Source: Proluteimonas luteida
Lineage (GTDB): Bacteria; Pseudomonadota; Gammaproteobacteria; Xanthomonadales; Xanthomonadaceae
Direction of reading: 5' to 3'
Assembly (NCBI RefSeq): GCF_021191695.1
Contig: NZ_JAIWPT010000021.1
Span: 1 to 64,000 of the forward strand
Length of the DNA: 64,000 nucleotides
The position numbers and the translations under genes are program-made. Shown here piece after piece: positions 28,982 through 39,919 of the stretch (within the stretch, counting starts at the first letter, position 1; the number at the start of each line of letters is the position of its first letter). The notes beneath the pieces were generated by a model. It did not search any database, had not been told where the DNA came from, and saw only the letters and a list, made by a program, of their open reading frames with translations.

Positions 28982-31363
28982 TTACGAATCCGATTTCTTC
29001 AATCCATTCAACCAGTTGGCGAACATCGTCCGTCGCGAACCAAGTGGCCGGGGGGCGGGCATGAAGGCGATATCGGTCCCGTCCTGCTCGGCGAGGGCGA
29101 CATAGGCCACGCCCGAAACCGGATCCGCGCTGAACCCGTTGACTGCATTGCGAGCCTGGGCGGCCAGGCAACCCGGCTGCGACACCTCGCCGCGCGTCAC
29201 ATTCAGCTGGCTCAGCTGGGAATGGCAACCGGGCCCCATATGCAGATAACTGACGCCGCCGTTGATCAAGGCCCAGCTGCGGTAACGCCATCGGCTCGGC
29301 ACATTGGCGATCGCGCGGGCCGTGGACGGCTGCAGCGTGGCGCCGATCTCCCAGAGGCCGTCGCTGTCGAGCCGGGTGAACAGCACCTTGTCGCGCGCCG
29401 CGTCGTAGCGCGCATTGGAGACGCCTTCGATCGCGGCCAGCGCACGCCAGTCCGCGCCACTGCGGTCGTACAGCGTCAGCCGGGTCCCGCCGCCCTGCTC
29501 GTCCAGCACCAGCAGCCGGGTGCTGCCCCCTGCATACAGCGCCAGCCGCGGACGCTCGACAGGCACCGGCAGTTCGTCCACCGCGCCGGTTGCCGGCGTG
29601 ACTTCGTAGATGACCGGGGTATCGTCGTCGCGCACGGCCGCCACCAGCAACTGCGCACTGTCGTCGGACCAGACCGGGGCCTGGCGGGTATCGGGACGGA
29701 TCCGCTCGATCGGGCGCAGCGATTCCGGACTCGCCAGATCGGCCCACCACAGTTCGAAGCTGCCGGCACGGTCCGACGAGAACACCAGCTGGCGGCCATC
29801 CGGCGACACGGTGGGCTGGGTGTCGCGGCCCGAGGAGGCGAATACGCGCTCGGGCGCGTCGGATCCCGCGGGATCCACGCGGTAGATGCCGAATTCCGGG
29901 TTGCGGTGCACGAACGCCATCATCTCCCCGCGGCGCGATACGGTCGGCCCCTGCGCATCGTCGATACCAAGGTCGCGCATGTCGCCGGAAGCGATGTCGA
30001 ACGTGTACAGCCGTGACTGGGTATCCACCCGCATGCCGAAGACCAAGCGCCGACCGCTGTCGAGCCAGCTCCAGCCGCGGATCTCGGCCCCGAGCCGGGT
30101 CAACTGTTCGGCCGGGCCGCCCCCGGCGGGAATCCGCCACAGGTCGCCGAGCTGGGGGTTGCGCACGAACACGATCCACTTGCCGTCGGGCGAATAGCGC
30201 GGACGATAGTCCACGCTGCCGGCGGCCATGTCGTAGTCCAGCGCCTGCCACTGGCCCGATGCCGGGTCGAGCAGGCGGATTCCCCTGCCGGCGGAGTCAC
30301 CGGTCATCGTCCCGAACACCAGCGCCGTACCATCGGGCGACCAGTCGAAACTGAGCAGATCGCTGCCGTCGCAGCGCGTGACCTCGCGTTCCTCGCCCGC
30401 CCCCACGGCCGCCACCAGCAGGATCCGGCAGGAACCGTCCGGCAGCCAGCGGGCGAATGCGATCTCGCGCCCGTCCGGCGACCATGCCGGCAGGTCGTCG
30501 CGTACGCCGATCCCGGGGTGCGTGAGCTGCCGCGGCGGCGCACTCGTGGTCGTCTGCACCAGGATGGCGCTGCCGGTGGCGTCGCCGTCTTCGCGGCGCT
30601 CGCTGTCCGACGCGCTGTAGGCCAGCATCGAGGCATCCGGCGACAGCGTGGGCGACAATTCGAATCCGGCGGCATTGGTGATCAGGCGATACGGTTTGGC
30701 CGGGCCGGAAACAGCGGCCACGAGACCTGTCTGCGACCGCGTCGGCGCGTGCAGCGCCGCCACCATCACGCCGACCACCATCACCGCCAGCAGCAGCGCG
30801 GCCGTCGTCCCGAGCAGCAGCCGGTCGCGACGGCGTGGAGCGGCAGTCTGCGGGAGGGTCGCGGCCGACGCCTCCGTCACCGTGGCAGCGCGCGGTTCCG
30901 GCGCGGATCGGGAATCGCCCGGAACCGCCGCCACCAAGCCCGCCTCTTCGACAGCCGGTGGCGCGCTGGCGGACATCGGCACATCGATGTCCGCGTGCTC
31001 CAGGACCTCCACCGGCACTGTCAGCCGATATCCGGTCTTGGCGATGGTTTCGATATAGCGACGCCCTTCGGCAGCGCCGACCGTGCCCGCCCCGAACGCC
31101 TTGCGCAGTTGCGTGACCGCCTGGGTCAACACGTCGTCGGTCGGCAGGGTGTCCGGCCAGGCGCGGGCCAGCAGTTCGGTCCGACTGACCACCCGTCCCT
31201 GCGCGTCGACCAGCAGCCGCAGCACCATCATCGCCTTCGGCGTGACCCGGCGGCTGCCACGTGCGCCCGGCATCTCGATCTCGCGCATGGCCACGTCGAC
31301 CACACCCGCACCGATCCGTATGCGGATGTGATCACCGGCGACAGGAGTGGACGTGTCTTGCAT
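28982..31363 (-). CDS. CadC-like winged-helix regulator with TM segment and WD40/PD40 propeller
   Basis: 793 residues. Residues 20-116 form an OmpR-type winged helix (RRVTPKAMMVLRLLVDAQGR, TELLARAWPD, AVTQLRKAFG, YIETIAKTGYRL). A Ser/Ala-rich linker leads to one membrane segment (181-204). The periplasmic part is a TolB-like propeller with repeats of the form SPDGREIAFARW, SPDGKWIVFVR, SPDGRQLVFSSD. Such proteins bind DNA from the membrane and sense something outside; the signal here is unknown. The ATG at 31363 matches the family start; a frame extension to 31402 is unlikely. It is upstream of and co-directional with the AraC gene. Confidence 0.9.
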   Translation of the reverse strand: MQDTSTPVAGDHIRIRIGAGVVDVAMREIEMPGARGSRRVTPKAMMVLRLLVDAQGRVVSRTELLARAWPDTLPTDDVLTQAVTQLRKAFGAGTVGAAEGRRYIETIAKTGYRLTVPVEVLEHADIDVPMSASAPPAVEEAGLVAAVPGDSRSAPEPRAATVTEASAATLPQTAAPRRRDRLLLGTTAALLLAVMVVGVMVAALHAPTRSQTGLVAAVSGPAKPYRLITNAAGFELSPTLSPDASMLAYSASDSERREDGDATGSAILVQTTTSAPPRQLTHPGIGVRDDLPAWSPDGREIAFARWLPDGSCRILLVAAVGAGEEREVTRCDGSDLLSFDWSPDGTALVFGTMTGDSAGRGIRLLDPASGQWQALDYDMAAGSVDYRPRYSPDGKWIVFVRNPQLGDLWRIPAGGGPAEQLTRLGAEIRGWSWLDSGRRLVFGMRVDTQSRLYTFDIASGDMRDLGIDDAQGPTVSRRGEMMAFVHRNPEFGIYRVDPAGSDAPERVFASSGRDTQPTVSPDGRQLVFSSDRAGSFELWWADLASPESLRPIERIRPDTRQAPVWSDDSAQLLVAAVRDDDTPVIYEVTPATGAVDELPVPVERPRLALYAGGSTRLLVLDEQGGGTRLTLYDRSGADWRALAAIEGVSNARYDAARDKVLFTRLDSDGLWEIGATLQPSTARAIANVPSRWRYRSWALINGGVSYLHMGPGCHSQLSQLNVTRGEVSQPGCLAAQARNAVNGFSADPVSGVAYVALAEQDGTDIAFMPAPRPLGSRRTMFANWLNGLKKSDS

Positions 31364-31849
31364 GCACAGGCACCGCACCAAACCATGAAGGATAGAAAGC
31401 ACACGCTGAACGGCGCGTAGCGAACCGACTCAAATCGCAAAAAGTTCCGCCATTGCATGCCGTAAATCCGTGCCAACGACGACAAGCCGCATTGACGGGC
31501 AGTGGAACCGCAATCGCATCGCCCTGGACTGAATGCGCGATCCCGCCGATTGCCCCGGAAAGATCGCAATTGCGGGGCCCGGCGGCGAATGCCAAAGGTC
31601 ACCCGGTGCCGCGCCTGCAACGCATCGCCGGTATCGCGACAGCGATCAGCTGTCCACGTGCCGGACGCAACGCGCAAGAACAAGAAGAGGATGCCGGCCA
31701 TGTCGACGGGTGCCACAACGCGGCAATGCGGCTCGATGACACACGCAGACCGGCATCCGATCTGCCGCGACACTAGGGTCAGCACCAGCTGACCAGCCGC
31801 GCGCCGGCCGCCTAATCTCGCGGTTTCCCCCATACAGGGCTCTCTCCCC
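31364..31849. other. Intergenic region without a recognised gene
   Basis: This 486-bp stretch lies between two divergent genes, the winged-helix regulator and the RNase toxin. It should hold both promoters. It is less GC-rich than its surroundings, and the short open frames in it show no family resemblance or signal features. I see no RNA gene, repeat or terminator in it. Confidence 0.5.
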
Positions 31850-32614
31850 ATGGATGCCACCGCCGCCTGGTCCGCAGGCGCCTTCCCGGCCACGACCTCA
31901 CTGCATGCCGGCACTGCCGCGTCCGATCCGCTGTCGCTGGCCGCCGCCTCGCGCGACACGCTCGATGCCCACCTCGATGCCCTGCTCGACAGCGGTGGCA
32001 TCGGGGACTTCCTCGACCAGACTGCGGACGCCATCACACTTTCCGAGCGCAGTCCGGTGTTCGCCGACGAACTGGCGCCGCTGCTCGGCGACATCCGCGA
32101 TGCACTGTCCGCGCTGCCCGCCGGACAACTGTCGCGCGTGGAGCGCGATGCCGTGGAGGCCACCATCGACCGGCTCGACGCGCACCTGGGCGTGGGCGAG
32201 GGCCCGGACGCACCCGACGGCACCGCGCAGGTGCCCGGCGGTGGCCTGCAGGCGCACGAGGACGTCGGCGGCCACCTGATCGAACGCCATGTCGGCAAGA
32301 GCGAGCAGTGGCTGGTCGACCGCGTCAACCGCGACAACATCAGCGCCGCGTCCAGCTTCCGCGACCTGCCCGAGGCCGAGCACTTCGTGTCCGAAACCAT
32401 CGCCGAACACCAGGACAGCATCGATGCCTGGGTCGACGGCCAGGGCGGCAACCGCCTGGTGATCGACTCGACCTACGATGCCAGCACCGGCATCTCGGTG
32501 AGCCGCGGACAAAGCGAAGCGGTCGACGTCTTCTCGGTCCGGCTGGTGCTGGAGCGGTCGAATCAGCTCGACACCGGCTATAGAATCGTCACCGGCTATC
32601 CCAACAAGCCCTGA
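31850..32614 (+). CDS. RNase A-like toxin (CdiA-CT/RNAse_A_bac type) with novel N-terminal domain
   Basis: 254 residues. Residues 138-254 match the bacterial RNase A-like toxin domain known from CdiA C-termini: GGHLIERHVGKSEQWL, AASSFRDLPEAEHFV, DAWVDGQ and the closing RIVTGYP. Likely catalytic residues are His142, an Arg near 158-161, Thr248 and Tyr250, the set described for CdiA-CT of Yersinia kristensenii. Residues 1-135 are alpha-helical in look (SRDTLDAHLDALLDS) and match no domain I know; there is no Sec signal, haemagglutinin repeat, PAAR or Rhs part, so the export route is unclear. The immunity gene follows 26 bp downstream. Confidence 0.85.
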   Translation: MDATAAWSAGAFPATTSLHAGTAASDPLSLAAASRDTLDAHLDALLDSGGIGDFLDQTADAITLSERSPVFADELAPLLGDIRDALSALPAGQLSRVERDAVEATIDRLDAHLGVGEGPDAPDGTAQVPGGGLQAHEDVGGHLIERHVGKSEQWLVDRVNRDNISAASSFRDLPEAEHFVSETIAEHQDSIDAWVDGQGGNRLVIDSTYDASTGISVSRGQSEAVDVFSVRLVLERSNQLDTGYRIVTGYPNKP

Positions 32615-32640
32615 CCCTTCGCCACCCGCAGTAGGCCCGA

Positions 32641-32928
32641 ATGAGCGACTACCCCGCATTGCAGAACTTCCTGTCCGGCTATTTCCACCAGGACTGGCGG
32701 GACGAGCATGACACCGCCGATGCGGTCGTCGACTACTACCGTGGCAGCGAGTCTCCGGAACAGGTGGCGCAGACGCGGGCCGAGGCGGAAGCGCTGCTGG
32801 GCCAGGATCTCGACGAGGGCGCGCTCGGCGAAAAGCTGCAGGCGCTGGGCAGCGAGTACGACCCGACCCGCGACGGCGCCACCTGGCGCGGCTGGCTGCA
32901 GCGCGTTGCGCAGGCACTGGCCGGCTGA
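32641..32928 (+). CDS. CdiI-type immunity protein
   Basis: 95 residues, acidic, with the start YPALQNFLSGYFHQDWRDEH typical of the contact-dependent growth inhibition immunity family (CdiI_2 type), and WRGWLQRVAQALAG at the end. Expected to bind the upstream RNase toxin in the cytoplasm and block it. The gene follows the toxin by 26 bp and is followed by a strong terminator, making a two-gene transcription unit. Confidence 0.85.
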   Translation: MSDYPALQNFLSGYFHQDWRDEHDTADAVVDYYRGSESPEQVAQTRAEAEALLGQDLDEGALGEKLQALGSEYDPTRDGATWRGWLQRVAQALAG

Positions 32929-32963
32929 GCGGATCTCCGGCCGCGGGAACTTCCGGATACGCA

Positions 32964-32987
32964 AAAGGCGGGCCATGGCCCGCCTTT
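32964..32987 (+). terminator. Terminator of the toxin-immunity unit
   Basis: The palindrome AAAGGCGGGCC-ATGG-CCCGCCTTT (perfect stem) lies 35 nt past the immunity gene stop and ends in a short T run. Confidence 0.85.
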
Positions 32988-33026
32988 CTCGTTCTGCTGC
33001 AAAATCCGGGGAAGACGCCCCGATCC

Positions 33027-33132
33027 TGCGTAGGTCGGCCCCTGCGGCCGGCGCGCGCAACGCCGGCTACGGTCAAGGGATCCCGGGGGGCGGGACAGTC
33101 TCGCAGGTCGGCCCCGCGCGGCCGACGTGCGC
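33027..33132 (+). repeat. Two copies of a dispersed GTAGGTCGGCCCC repeat
   Basis: Copy A (33027-33058) reads TGCGTAGGTCGGCCCC with one base variation and continues GCGGCCGGCGCGCGC; copy B (33102-33132) reads CGCAGGTCGGCCCCGCGCGG. Both match the minus strand of 703-745. They fill the gap between the toxin-unit terminator and the convergent DUF4136 gene. Confidence 0.6.
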
Positions 33133-33172
33133 AGCTGCACCGGCATCGAACCGGTGTGCCACTGCCTGCAAC

Positions 33173-33778
33173 CTACAGCGTCGCGCCGGGGGTGCCTGCC
33201 TGGTGCGGGTAGCTGGCGAAGATCTCGGCGATCGTGCTGTTGATCCGCGCCGCGCGCTGCTCGGGCTTGAGATTCGCGACGCGACCCACGGCGACACCTT
33301 CCCAGACCAGGCGCTTCTGCCGCGCATCGACCAGGTCGACGTTCATCGTGCCCTCGGTGTAGCGATAGACCTGGGTGCGCTCGTTCCAGTACGGCACCGC
33401 GAAATAACCGCGGTGGCGGTAGCTGTAGTAGTACGCATAGTCGACCGTCGGGTAGCTGCTGACGTCGGTGCGACGCTCCATGTAGGCGTTGATGTTGACC
33501 CACAGGTCGGGCGCGTCCTCGCTGTAGGTGTAGCCGCGACGTTCCATCTCGGTGCGGACCGCGGCCTTGGTGATCTCGCTGGTCGCGGTTTCGTAGCCTT
33601 CGCTTTCGATCGCCAGCGGCGAGTAGAACGACCAGGTGCGGTAGGCGGAGAAATCGGCGCGCGGATCGGCCTCGGTGGTGATGCGCGGGCCGGTGGCGCA
33701 ACCGGCGAGCAGCACCAGTGCGCACAGGCCCGCAAGCCAGACGGCGAGGCGTCGCGACCTGCTCGGTTTGGTGCTCAT
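33173..33778 (-). CDS. DUF4136 family lipoprotein
   Basis: 201 residues. A basic N-terminus leads to the lipobox LLAGC (Cys27), so the protein is lipid-anchored. The DUF4136 domain follows: DPRADFSAYRTWSFY, then IIkAA-like ITKAAVRTEMERRGYT and PDLWVNINAYM, closing with RLVWEGVAVGRV and the block AARINSTIAEIFASYP. The role of the family is unknown; members are outer-membrane lipoproteins in many Gram-negatives. A Tyr-rich stretch (DYAYYYSYRHRGYF) is notable. The ATG at 33778 gives a good signal sequence. Confidence 0.88.
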   Translation of the reverse strand: MSTKPSRSRRLAVWLAGLCALVLLAGCATGPRITTEADPRADFSAYRTWSFYSPLAIESEGYETATSEITKAAVRTEMERRGYTYSEDAPDLWVNINAYMERRTDVSSYPTVDYAYYYSYRHRGYFAVPYWNERTQVYRYTEGTMNVDLVDARQKRLVWEGVAVGRVANLKPEQRAARINSTIAEIFASYPHQAGTPGATL

Positions 33779-33892
33779 GTCGGATCTCCCTGTTGTTGGG
33801 GGAACAGTGCCAGCGTGTCCCGATACGCGTCCTGAACATACGCCGCCTGCCGTCGAGCGGGTGCGACGGCACGATGAACGGTTCAGGCCGCG

Positions 33893-35963
<2,071 letters not shown>

Positions 35964-36053
35964 GGCCATTACACCGCGAATCGCAGGCGTCTGTCACGGC
36001 GCGTCGGCAGATGTCTCAAGCCCGGGCGGGGCAAACGGTTTCGCCGTCAACTG

Positions 36054-36059
36054 TTGACA
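36054..36059 (+). promoter_or_regulatory. Conserved AACTGTTGACA box upstream of the thr leader
   Basis: The sequence TTGACA is a perfect sigma-70 -35 hexamer and lies in the perfect palindrome GTCAAC-T-GTTGAC (36047-36058 region). The same 11-mer AACTGTTGACA is found at 43053-43063 before the ilv leader, at the same distance (31 nt) from the leader ATG. No good -10 hexamer is visible at 16-18 nt. It is either the promoter or a shared regulator site. Confidence 0.55.
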
Positions 36060-36090
36060 GCCCGTGAAGCGCCGTGGTGTGCTGCGGCCC

Positions 36091-36255
36091 ATGATGCATC
36101 GCACAACGCCTCCGCAGCGCCTGCCCCGCACCGGTATTTCCGGTACGTCGGCGTGTGCTGCGATCGGCCGCGTTGTAATTGGCATTACCACCATCGTCAC
36201 CACCACCGGCACCGGTATCACCGGCCCCGGGATGTGGATGCGCGCCGCCAGTTGA
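36091..36255 (+). CDS. thrL: thr operon leader peptide (threonine/isoleucine-rich)
   Basis: 54 codons. After MMHRTTPPQRLP the peptide contains the run IGITTIVTTTGTGITG, with seven threonines and several isoleucines in 16 residues, the two end products that control thr operons by ribosome stalling. The frame ends 90 nt before thrA. Several codons in the run (GTA, ATT, ATT) are rare in this GC-rich window. No ribosome site precedes the ATG pair at 36091; an in-frame GTG at 36064 is an alternative start. The N-terminus resembles that of the ilv leader at 43095. Confidence 0.75.
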   Translation: MMHRTTPPQRLPRTGISGTSACAAIGRVVIGITTIVTTTGTGITGPGMWMRAAS

Positions 36256-36270
36256 CCTGACCTCGCCGCT

Positions 36271-36292
36271 CCGCATCCCGCCCGGGATGCGG
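36271..36292 (+). promoter_or_regulatory. thr attenuator hairpin
   Basis: CCGCATCC and GGATGCGG form a perfect 8-bp stem around CGCCCG. The left arm could instead pair with GGGATGTGGATGCG inside the end of the leader peptide gene (36227-36240), giving two exclusive structures as in attenuation. No T run follows, so termination may need Rho or the hairpin may act otherwise. Confidence 0.5.
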
Positions 36293-36345
36293 ATCCGCGC
36301 GATCCCGCCCGAGCGAAGACGCGGAGCCCAACCGGAGCTCCAAAG

Positions 36346-38847
36346 ATGTCGTCCGCCGTTCTGTCCGAAGTCCCTCTCGCCGCCGCACCGGCACAGCCCC
36401 CGGCGCTCGCCTGCCATGTCCACAAGTTCGGCGGCAGCAGCCTCGCCGATGCGGCCTGCATCCGCGCCCTGGCCGGCCTGGTCGCCGACGACGCGCGCCT
36501 GCGTCCGGTCGTGGTCTCGGCGATGCACGGCACGACCAATGCGCTGGTCGCCCTGGCCGATGCCGCGCGCGGCGGCGCCGACTGGAAGCCGGGCTGGGAT
36601 GTGCTGCGGCAACGCCATCTCGACACCGCGTCCGCGTTCGAGGCCGCGCCCGCCGGTTCGCTGCACGCGGCGATCGAGGGCGAGTTCGCGCTGCTGGCCG
36701 ACGACCTGCAGGCACTGGCCGGCGGCAGCGGCGACATGGCGAAACTGGATGCCCGCATCCACGGCGCCGGCGAGCTGCTGTCCTCGCGCCTGGTCCAGGC
36801 CGCGCTCGGGCCGGGCTGGCAGCGGCTGGATGCGCGCGACGTGCTGGTGGTCCAGGCCGGCGAGATGGGCGCGTCGGTCGACTGGGACGCCAGCCGCGCC
36901 AGGCTCGCGCAGTGGCGGCTGGCCAACGCGCCGCGCGACGTGGTGGTCACCGGCTTCGTCGCGCGCGACGCACAGGGCCGCGCGACCACGCTCGGGCGCA
37001 ACGGCAGCGACTATTCCGCGGCGATCTTCGCCAACCTGTTCGACGCCGACGCGCTGACCATCTGGACCGACGTCGACGGCGTGCTGTCGGCCGACCCGCG
37101 GCTGGTGCCCGACGCGGTGTGCCTGGATGCGATGTCGTATGCGGAAGCCTGCGAGCTGGCCTATTTCGGCGCCAAGGTGCTGCATCCGCAGACGCTGGCA
37201 CCGGTGCAGGGACGCGGCGTGCCGGTGCGCATCCGCAACAGCCGCAACCCGGCCGCGCCGGGCACCCTGATCGCGCCCGACAGCGCGCCGGCCGCGTCGC
37301 CGGTCAAGGGCCTGAGCCTGGTACCCGATGTCGCGGTGCTGGAACTGGTCGGCAACGGCCTGGTCGGCGTGCCGGGCATGGCCGAGCGCATGTTCGCCGC
37401 GCTCAACCGCGCCGGGGTGTCGGTGACGATGATCTCGCAGGGCTCCTCGGAGCATTCGATCTGCTGCGTGGTCCGCGCCGACCAGGCCGAACGCGGGCGG
37501 GACGCCATCGTCGCCGCCTTCGCCGACGCGATCGTCGACGGCCAGGCCCAGGGCGTCGCGGTGACCCACGACCTGTGCGTGCTGGCGGCGGTCGGCGACG
37601 GCATGGTCGGCACCCAGGGCGTCGCGGCGCGACTGTTCGACGGGCTGGCGCAGGCGCGGGTCAACATCCGCGCGATCGCCCAGGGCGCGAGCGAGCGCAA
37701 CATCTCGGTCGCGATCGCGCAGGCCGACGCGACCCGCGCGCTGCGCGCCGCGCATGCCGCATTCTGGCTGTCGCCGCAGACGGTGTCGGTCGGCGTGATC
37801 GGTCCCGGCCAGGTCGGCAAGGCGCTGCTGGCGCAACTGGCCGGCGTGCTGCCGGGGCTGCGCGCGCAGTCCGGCGTCGACCTGCGCCTGCGCGGCGTGG
37901 CCAGCAGCCGGCGCATGCACCTCAGCGACGGCGCGCTCGATCCCGCGCACGCGGTCGACGCACTGCGGGGCGAGGCCGGCCAGCCCTGCGATCTCGACGC
38001 GTTCGCCGCGCATATCCGCGCCAGCCACCTGCCGCACGCGATGATCGTCGACTGCAGCGCCAGCGACGCGGTCGCCGCCCGCTACCCGCAATGGCTGGCC
38101 GCCGGCATCCATGTCGTCACCCCGAACAAGCACGCCGGCAGCGGCGACTGGGCGCGCTACGCGGCGATCGCCGCCGCGCGCCGCAGCGGCCAGAGCCGCT
38201 TCCTCTACGAGGCCACCGTCGGCGCCGGCCTGCCGGTGATCTTCACCCTGCGCAACCTGCTCGACACCGGCGACACCCTGCACGGCATCGACGGCATGCT
38301 GTCGGGCACGCTGGCCTGGCTGTTCAACAGCTTCGACGGCAGCCGCCCGTTCTCGGCGCTGGTGCGCGAGGCGCGCGCACTCGGCTACACCGAGCCGGAC
38401 CCGCGCGACGACCTGTCGGGCCTGGACGTCGCGCGCAAGCTGGTGATCCTGGCCCGCGAGGCCGGACGGCCGCTGTCGCTGGACGATGTCGCGGTCGAAA
38501 GCCTGGTGCCGGAGGCACTGCGCGAGGTGCCGGTCGAGGCGTTCCTGGACCGCCTGGAGGAGATGGACGTGCCGATGCAGGCACGGCTGGACGCGGCCCG
38601 CGCCGACGGCTGCGGCCTGCGCCACATCGCCAAGCTCGACCAGGGCGGCCACGCCAGTGTTGGCGTCCGCGCGCTGCCGGCCGATCATGCATGCATGCAT
38701 ACCCGCCTGACCGACAACCTCGTGCAGTTCACCACCGCCCGCTACGCCGACAATCCGCTGGTCGTGCAGGGGCCGGGGGCCGGCCCGCAGGTCACCGCGG
38801 CGGGCGTGTTCGGCGATGTGCTGGCGATCGCCCATGCCCTGCGCTGA
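36346..38847 (+). CDS. thrA: Bifunctional aspartate kinase/homoserine dehydrogenase I
   Basis: 833 residues. Residues 1-300 are aspartokinase ([11 protein letters not shown] near 26-36, [29 protein letters not shown]); 320-470 are two ACT domains for allosteric control ([38 protein letters not shown]); 480-833 are homoserine dehydrogenase ([54 protein letters not shown]). It carries out the first and third steps from aspartate to threonine and is usually inhibited by threonine. Length and order match ThrA of E. coli. It heads the operon thrA-thrB-thrC behind a leader peptide. Confidence 0.97.
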   Translation: MSSAVLSEVPLAAAPAQPPALACHVHKFGGSSLADAACIRALAGLVADDARLRPVVVSAMHGTTNALVALADAARGGADWKPGWDVLRQRHLDTASAFEAAPAGSLHAAIEGEFALLADDLQALAGGSGDMAKLDARIHGAGELLSSRLVQAALGPGWQRLDARDVLVVQAGEMGASVDWDASRARLAQWRLANAPRDVVVTGFVARDAQGRATTLGRNGSDYSAAIFANLFDADALTIWTDVDGVLSADPRLVPDAVCLDAMSYAEACELAYFGAKVLHPQTLAPVQGRGVPVRIRNSRNPAAPGTLIAPDSAPAASPVKGLSLVPDVAVLELVGNGLVGVPGMAERMFAALNRAGVSVTMISQGSSEHSICCVVRADQAERGRDAIVAAFADAIVDGQAQGVAVTHDLCVLAAVGDGMVGTQGVAARLFDGLAQARVNIRAIAQGASERNISVAIAQADATRALRAAHAAFWLSPQTVSVGVIGPGQVGKALLAQLAGVLPGLRAQSGVDLRLRGVASSRRMHLSDGALDPAHAVDALRGEAGQPCDLDAFAAHIRASHLPHAMIVDCSASDAVAARYPQWLAAGIHVVTPNKHAGSGDWARYAAIAAARRSGQSRFLYEATVGAGLPVIFTLRNLLDTGDTLHGIDGMLSGTLAWLFNSFDGSRPFSALVREARALGYTEPDPRDDLSGLDVARKLVILAREAGRPLSLDDVAVESLVPEALREVPVEAFLDRLEEMDVPMQARLDAARADGCGLRHIAKLDQGGHASVGVRALPADHACMHTRLTDNLVQFTTARYADNPLVVQGPGAGPQVTAAGVFGDVLAIAHALR

Positions 38848-38881
38848 TTCCCTGTCCCCCCCCGTTCCGGCCACGACGTCC

Positions 38882-39826
38882 ATGACCACGCCCCGCATCA
38901 CCGCGTTCGCGCCCGCCAGCGTCGGCAACATCGGCGTCGGCTTCGACCTGCTCGGCCACGCGGTCGACGGCCCGCGCGACCGCGCCACGGTGCGCCGCAT
39001 CGACGAGGACACGGTCCGCATCGAGGCGATCCGCGGCGATGTCGCGGGCGTCGACCGGCTGCCGCTGGATGCTGATGCCAACACCGCCGGCCGCGCGCTG
39101 CAGTCGCTGCGCGCCGCGCTCGGCCTGCCGTTCGGTTTCGCGGTGCAGCTCGACAAGGGCATCCCGCTCGGTTCCGGCCTCGGCGGCTCGGCCGCGTCCT
39201 GCGTGGCCGCGGTGGTCGCCGCGAACGCGCTGCTCGACGCGCCGCTGCCGCGCGAGGCGCTGTACCCGTTCGCGCTCGACGGCGAGGCGATCGCCAGCGG
39301 CAGCCGGCATGGCGACAACGTCGCGCCGATGCTGCTCGGCGGCGTGGCGATGGCGACCCCGGACCTCGCGCTGCCGCTGCCGACGCCGGACTGGCTGCAT
39401 GCGGTGGTCGTGCATCCGGACCAGATCCTGGAGACGCGGCGCTCGCGCGAGGTGCTGGCCGCGCCCTTCGATCTGCACACCGTCGTCGCCCACAGCACCC
39501 ACCTCTGCCTGTTCCTGACCGGCCTGCAACGCGGCGACATCGGGCTGCTGCGCGCCGGCCTGCGCGACGTACTGGTGGAACCACGCCGCGCGGCGCTGAT
39601 CCCCGGCTTCGCCGAGGTCAAGGCGGCGGCGCTCGGCCATGGCGCGATCGGCGCCAGCATCTCCGGCGGCGGGCCCAGCGTGTTCGCCTGGTTCGCGTCC
39701 GAGGCCGAGGCGCGCGCCGCCGCGCCGGCGATGCGCCGGGGTTTCGTCGACCGCGGCATCGACGCGCGCGCCTACGTCACCCCGGTCAACGGCCCGCGCG
39801 CCGAGGTGATCGCGTCTCCCGACTGA
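38882..39826 (+). CDS. thrB: Homoserine kinase
   Basis: 314 residues of the GHMP kinase family; it phosphorylates homoserine. The ATP loop is [12 protein letters not shown], the N-terminal [17 protein letters not shown] is characteristic, and [14 protein letters not shown] closes the fold. The ATG at 38882 lies 34 nt after thrA. The in-frame start at 38816 would overlap thrA and is unlikely. Confidence 0.96.
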   Translation: MTTPRITAFAPASVGNIGVGFDLLGHAVDGPRDRATVRRIDEDTVRIEAIRGDVAGVDRLPLDADANTAGRALQSLRAALGLPFGFAVQLDKGIPLGSGLGGSAASCVAAVVAANALLDAPLPREALYPFALDGEAIASGSRHGDNVAPMLLGGVAMATPDLALPLPTPDWLHAVVVHPDQILETRRSREVLAAPFDLHTVVAHSTHLCLFLTGLQRGDIGLLRAGLRDVLVEPRRAALIPGFAEVKAAALGHGAIGASISGGGPSVFAWFASEAEARAAAPAMRRGFVDRGIDARAYVTPVNGPRAEVIASPD

Positions 39827-39845
39827 TCGACACGCACCTCCAGCG

Positions 39846-39871
39846 CCCTTCACCCGCATGCGGGAGAAGGG
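39846..39871. repeat. Palindromic repeat of the CCCTCTCCCGC family
   Basis: CCCTTCACCCGC and GCGGGAGAAGGG pair with one mismatch and a 2-nt loop. It is a diverged single copy of the hairpin found three times at 63503-63895. It lies between thrB and thrC and may form a stem in the operon mRNA. Confidence 0.6.
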
Positions 39872-39919
39872 GCTGACCACACAACCTCCCACGTTCTCCC
39901 TTTCCAAGGCATCCGATCC

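Noticed and set aside
31850..32614. RNase toxin as a Xanthomonas type IV (XVIPCD) effector
   Set aside because: XVIPCD signals are C-terminal; here the C-terminus is the RNase domain itself.
36064..36255. Longer thr leader starting at GTG 36064
   Set aside because: Possible, but the ATG pair at 36091 matches the start of the ilv leader in sequence and in distance to the TTGACA box, so it is preferred.
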